DNA of 64,000 nucleotides from the NCBI GenBank assembly GCA_900545335.1, contig UQYP01000002.1, positions 62,001 to 126,000 of the forward strand, given 5' to 3'. Of the stretch, positions 61,083 to 64,000 are shown in pieces. A program made the position numbers and the translations under genes. Below the pieces are notes generated by a model. That model was not told the origin of the DNA. It did not search any database and saw only the letters and a list, made by a program, of their open reading frames with translations. Source of the DNA: an uncultured Sutterella sp. (GTDB taxonomy: Bacteria > Pseudomonadota > Gammaproteobacteria > Burkholderiales > Burkholderiaceae_F). Position 1 is the stretch's first letter. The number at the start of each line of letters is the position of its first letter.

Positions 61083-63197
61083 ATGCAAAACCTAGACAAA
61101 ATTATGAAACCCCGTGCAATTGCCGTAATCGGTGCATCTACGAAAGCGCATACGATTGGCTCGGATATTATGAAGAGATTGCAGGAGTATGGCTTCAAAG
61201 GACCGATTTATCCGGTCAATCCCAAAGGTGGTGTTATTGAAGGGCTACAAGCTTACCCGACAATTTTGGATGTTCCTGGCGAAGTAGATCTAGCGATTAT
61301 TGTTGTCAATGCTAAATTTGTCTTGTCAACGATTGATCAGTGTCATGAAAAAGGAGTGGGCGGACTGTGTGTAATTAGTGCGGGCTTCAAGGAAACTGGG
61401 GCTGCAGGAGCTGAACTTGAAAAAGCTTTACTGGAAAAAGTGAGAGCCTATGGAATGCGTTGTGTAGGCCCCAATTGCTTAGGTGTTGTAAATACTCATC
61501 CTGATGTCAGAATGGACGGTTGCTTTGCTGAAAGCCTACCTGAACGAGGCGGAATCGGCTTTGTATCTCAGTCGGGTGCTTTGGGCGGCGGTATTCTTAA
61601 TATTCTCAAAGACTTAAATTTGGGTTTCGCTCAATTTATTTCTATTGGTAACCAAGCTGATGTCAATGCAGAAACCGCCATTGAATATTGGGAAAACGAG
61701 GACGATGTAAAGCAAATTCTGCTTTACATGGAATCCATTCAGAATCCGGCCAATTTCAGACAGTTGGCTACGCGAGTGTCGAAGAAAAAACCGATTTTGG
61801 CATTAAAGGCCGGCCGCAGTGCCGCAGGGGCAAGCGCCGCCTCTTCTCATACCGGATCTTTAGCCGGGGCTGATAAAGCCGCGCATGCTCTTTTGACTCA
61901 GTCCGGAGTTATTCGCGAGTACTCTCTTGAAAATCTTTTTGCGACCGCAAAAGTTTTCGATAACTGCCCGATTCCTAAGGGTGATCGAGTGGCGATTATC
62001 ACGAACTCAGGCGGTCCGGGCATTATGGCAACCGATGCTGTCTGTGAATACGGAATGAAAATGGCTCCGTTAACAGAGGCTACGAAAGAAAAACTTCGCT
62101 CTTTCCTGCCGCCAGCGGCCTCCGTTAAAAATCCGGTTGACATGATTGCATCGGCCCCGATTGAACATTACAAGCAAACATTGGAGACCGTTTTAGCAGA
62201 TGAAAACGTTGATATGGTCATCGTGATTTATCTGCCGTTCTTGGGACTAAAGGATATTGATGTGGCTCAGGCGGTTATGGAAATCAAGGCTAAGCACCCT
62301 GAAAAGCCCATCATCGGCGTCTTTATGACTAAGAGCGAATTTTTCTCTCAGTTGTCAGACATGAAGGTCAATGTTCCGTTCTTTATGTACGCGGAACAGG
62401 CCGCTGACGGTTTAAATCGCCTCAATCAGCAGCGCATCTGGACTGAAAAGCCTGTGGGCAGTTTCCCGAAGTTTGAGGTTGACCGTGAACGTGCCCGTGA
62501 AATCATGATGCAAAGCGCTTCGCAGGGCCGCGAGCAGCTCACGACACGAGAAAGCATCGATGTGTTGGATGCTTACGGAATCCGCGTCTGCCGTTCAGGC
62601 TTTGCTCTCAATGAAGAAGAGGCTGTGTCGGTTGCCGAGAAAGTGGGCTATCCCGTTGTTATGAAGATGACTTCAAAGACAACGTCGCATAAGACAGACG
62701 TCGGTGGCGTTCGGGTCAACATTCAAAATGCCGATCAATTGCGCGCCGAGTATCGCGACCTTATCGAAAAGCTCAAACAAAAAGATCTGCTCGATGGTCT
62801 TGAAGGGGTCATCATTCAGGAAATGGTGAAGGGCTCGCGTGAAATGGTTTGCGGTGTAGCCACCGATCCTCAATACGGTCCGATGGTGATGTTCGGATTG
62901 GGCGGCGTATTCATCGAAGTGATGAAAGACGTCACGTTCCGCATGGCACCTCTGACAGATATTGATGCCGATGAAATGATCCGGGGCGTCAAAGCCTATC
63001 AGTTGCTCCAAGGAGCCCGTGGGACGACGCCTGCACAATTGGATCAGCTCCGGGAGTGCCTGTTGAGAATTTCTCAATTGGTTCAGGATTTCCCGGCGAT
63101 CACTGAACTCGATATCAACCCGTTGATTATCAGTGAGAAAAGCGGTGAAGGGATCGCAGTAGACGGACGTATTAAAGTTGATTTGCAAAAACTTTAA
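61083..63197 (+). CDS. ADP-forming acyl-CoA synthetase (acetate-CoA ligase type, alpha-beta fusion)
   Basis: This 704-residue single-chain NDP-forming acyl-CoA synthetase conserves energy from acetyl- or acyl-CoA as ATP, or activates acids. Domain order is CoA-binding Rossmann (PRAIAVIGASTKAHTIGSDIM, 1-130), succinyl-CoA-synthetase-like ligase (VSQSGALGGG at 161-170; phospho-acceptor His256 in ASSHTGSLAG), then a C-terminal ATP-grasp (VGYPVVMKMTSKTTSHKTDVGGVRVNI...EMVKGSREMVCGV). No GNAT domain is fused. AAAGGA precedes the ATG. The acid substrate is unknown; acetate or a branched or aromatic acid from amino-acid catabolism would fit the gene content. It is monocistronic. Confidence 0.93.
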   Translation: MQNLDKIMKPRAIAVIGASTKAHTIGSDIMKRLQEYGFKGPIYPVNPKGGVIEGLQAYPTILDVPGEVDLAIIVVNAKFVLSTIDQCHEKGVGGLCVISAGFKETGAAGAELEKALLEKVRAYGMRCVGPNCLGVVNTHPDVRMDGCFAESLPERGGIGFVSQSGALGGGILNILKDLNLGFAQFISIGNQADVNAETAIEYWENEDDVKQILLYMESIQNPANFRQLATRVSKKKPILALKAGRSAAGASAASSHTGSLAGADKAAHALLTQSGVIREYSLENLFATAKVFDNCPIPKGDRVAIITNSGGPGIMATDAVCEYGMKMAPLTEATKEKLRSFLPPAASVKNPVDMIASAPIEHYKQTLETVLADENVDMVIVIYLPFLGLKDIDVAQAVMEIKAKHPEKPIIGVFMTKSEFFSQLSDMKVNVPFFMYAEQAADGLNRLNQQRIWTEKPVGSFPKFEVDRERAREIMMQSASQGREQLTTRESIDVLDAYGIRVCRSGFALNEEEAVSVAEKVGYPVVMKMTSKTTSHKTDVGGVRVNIQNADQLRAEYRDLIEKLKQKDLLDGLEGVIIQEMVKGSREMVCGVATDPQYGPMVMFGLGGVFIEVMKDVTFRMAPLTDIDADEMIRGVKAYQLLQGARGTTPAQLDQLRECLLRISQLVQDFPAITELDINPLIISEKSGEGIAVDGRIKVDLQKL

Positions 63198-63207
63198 GCT
63201 CTGAAAC

Positions 63208-63234
63208 TTTTTGGCGCCGCAATGGCGCCAAAAA
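63208..63234. terminator. Symmetric hairpin after the acyl-CoA synthetase
   Basis: An 11-bp perfect stem, TTTTTGGCGCC (63208-63218) with GGCGCCAAAAA (63224-63234), and a GCAAT loop. The U/A-rich base of the stem could aid termination, but a classical free T-tail is absent. Confidence 0.6.
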
Positions 63235-63373
63235 AATCATCCGATGCATAACAAAATAAATATTAGTGCCACTTATAGTTTATTTCCTAACGTTGGCAAC
63301 TAGATCGTGTATGTATCACTGACTGTGTATTTTGTCTGAGAGATCCTGGCTGATAAAAAATATTTGAAATTCC

Positions 63374-63402
63374 TTGACTTAGTTATCAGTTCCTTTTAAA
63401 TT
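63374..63402 (+). promoter_or_regulatory. Promoter of the mraZ-dcw cluster
   Basis: TTGACT (63374-63379), a 17-base spacer and TAAATT (63397-63402) lie directly upstream of the MraZ operator repeats. Confidence 0.65.
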
Positions 63403-63415
63403 TCAGTGTAAGAAA

Positions 63416-63450
63416 GTGGGAAAAAGTGGAAGTTTGTGCCATAAAGGTGC
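63416..63450 (+). promoter_or_regulatory. MraZ operator repeats
   Basis: GTGGG (63416), GTGGA (63426), GTGCC (63436) and a weaker GGTGC (63446) recur at exactly 10-base intervals, the arrangement of MraZ-binding direct repeats. They overlap the likely transcription start of mraZ, which fits autorepression of the division cluster. Confidence 0.75.
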
Positions 63451-63492
63451 AAACTGCTTTTTATATCTGTGTGAATTGTCTTGGGTGGACGG

Positions 63493-63921
63493 ATGTTTCA
63501 AGGCACATCGTTATTGGTGCTCGATGCAAAAGGTCGTCTCTCGTTACCGTCGAAGTATCGGGAGGAGCTTCTTGCACCCTGTCAGGGTGAGGTAACGCTT
63601 ACCCGGCATCCGGACGGCTGTGTGTTGATCTACCCCAGGGCAGACTGGATTGAACTGCGCGACAAATTGGTGGCATTGCCTTATTCAGCCCGTGCGCTGC
63701 AACGCGTCATGCTGGGCAGTGCACAAGACATCACGGCAGATGCTGCGGGACGATTACTTGTTCCGAGTGATTTGCGCAGTCTGTGCGGTTTGAATCGGGA
63801 AGTGACTTTGATCGGAATGGGCAGCCACTTTGAACTGTGGGATCAGGCCCAGTACATGCAGTTTGAACAGGCGCAATTACAGAAGGGATTGCCGCAAGAA
63901 GTGTTTGATTTAGTGCTTTAG
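63493..63921 (+). CDS. mraZ: Transcriptional regulator MraZ
   Basis: This 142-residue AbrB-like double-domain protein is the first gene of the dcw cell-division/cell-wall cluster and represses that cluster. It has MFQGTSLLVLDAKGRLSLPSKYRE at the start and the second copy of the fold at AQDITADAAGRLLVPSDLRSLCGLNREVTLIGMGSHFELWD. The ATG at 63493 follows GGACGG; an upstream TTG at 63481 adds four residues. The direct repeats upstream are its expected binding sites. rsmH follows 10 bases later. Confidence 0.96.
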   Translation: MFQGTSLLVLDAKGRLSLPSKYREELLAPCQGEVTLTRHPDGCVLIYPRADWIELRDKLVALPYSARALQRVMLGSAQDITADAAGRLLVPSDLRSLCGLNREVTLIGMGSHFELWDQAQYMQFEQAQLQKGLPQEVFDLVL

Positions 63922-63931
63922 GAGAGAGTGA

Positions 63932-64000
63932 ATGGATAAGCGATTCGCTCACCTCTCCGTGATGGCTGAGGTGGCTCCGCCTTTGGTGGTAACGGATCCG
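63932..64000 (+). CDS. rsmH: 16S rRNA C1402 N4-methyltransferase RsmH (5' end only)
   Basis: The reading frame begins at the ATG at 63932, with GGAGAG just upstream, and runs off the window after 23 codons (MDKRFAHLSVMAEVAPPLVV...). The HLSVMAEV start matches the HxSVLL.E opening of RsmH/MraW, and the position directly after mraZ is the universal dcw order. The rest of the gene is outside the window. Confidence 0.9.
   Translation, partial: MDKRFAHLSVMAEVAPPLVVTDP

Overview
The window looks like a chromosome segment of a host-associated betaproteobacterium, most likely Burkholderiales, family Sutterellaceae (Sutterella/Parasutterella type). Three things support this: the gene order purM / hda-HAD phosphatase-pcnB-folK, which is typical of Betaproteobacteria; the mraZ-rsmH start of the division cluster at the right end; and a gene set rich in amino-acid uptake, M20 hydrolases, C4-dicarboxylate transport and feo, with no sugar pathways. 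The family assignment is inference. I see no CRISPR array, prophage or complete insertion sequence.

Layout: 0-5.3 kb holds a YigZ-family protein, groESL, a PBP4-type carboxypeptidase and a pyridoxal kinase. 5.8-8.8 kb is a polar amino-acid ABC operon with two tandem binding proteins. 8.9-12.3 kb holds a guanidine-II riboswitch controlling an SMR exporter and a flavin-fold gene, a small unknown protein, and a carboxymuconolactone-decarboxylase-like protein divergent from an AraC regulator. 12.3-22.1 kb holds a metallophosphoesterase, a UvrD helicase, mnmA, a nitronate-monooxygenase-like / nicotinamidase-like pair that has lost key catalytic residues, an EamA transporter, an exported hydrolase, a phosphoribosyltransferase and a 60-residue NRDD-like protein. 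22.2-30.3 kb combines two M20 amidohydrolases with a DcuC transporter and a DUF3100-type membrane pair around a large autotransporter. The autotransporter start codon is separated from its reading frame by a run of eight C, as in phase variation.

30.8-36.9 kb holds an adenosine-deaminase-like gene, purM, hda, an HAD phosphatase, pcnB, folK and two tRNA genes (Val-CAC, Leu-CAA) behind a consensus promoter. 36.9-37.4 kb is an AT-rich gap with a 21-bp inverted repeat enclosing repeated TTTAGAC motifs. 37.4-46.4 kb holds an orphan Fe-S/cytochrome b electron-transfer pair, a third M20 peptidase, an aldehyde dehydrogenase, a DUF134-NifX fusion beside a perfect 16-bp palindrome, a RibD-like reductase, homoserine dehydrogenase and PPK2. 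46.4-49.8 kb holds a MarR regulator and a cupin gene that share an identical palindromic operator, an MFS transporter, a CreA lipoprotein, a DnaA-box cluster and a secreted 17-residue-repeat protein.

49.9-64 kb holds hemL, a fused PagP-OmpW double outer-membrane barrel, rnpB, an aldo/keto reductase, a flavodoxin, the feoAAB operon behind a Fur-like box, a porin, an MscS channel, an ADP-forming acyl-CoA synthetase, and mraZ with its operator repeats followed by the start of rsmH.

The observations most worth following are the poly-C switched autotransporter, the PagP-OmpW fusion, the guanidine-II riboswitch operon, the catalytically altered pair at 17-18.6 kb, and the inverted-repeat island downstream of the tRNA genes.
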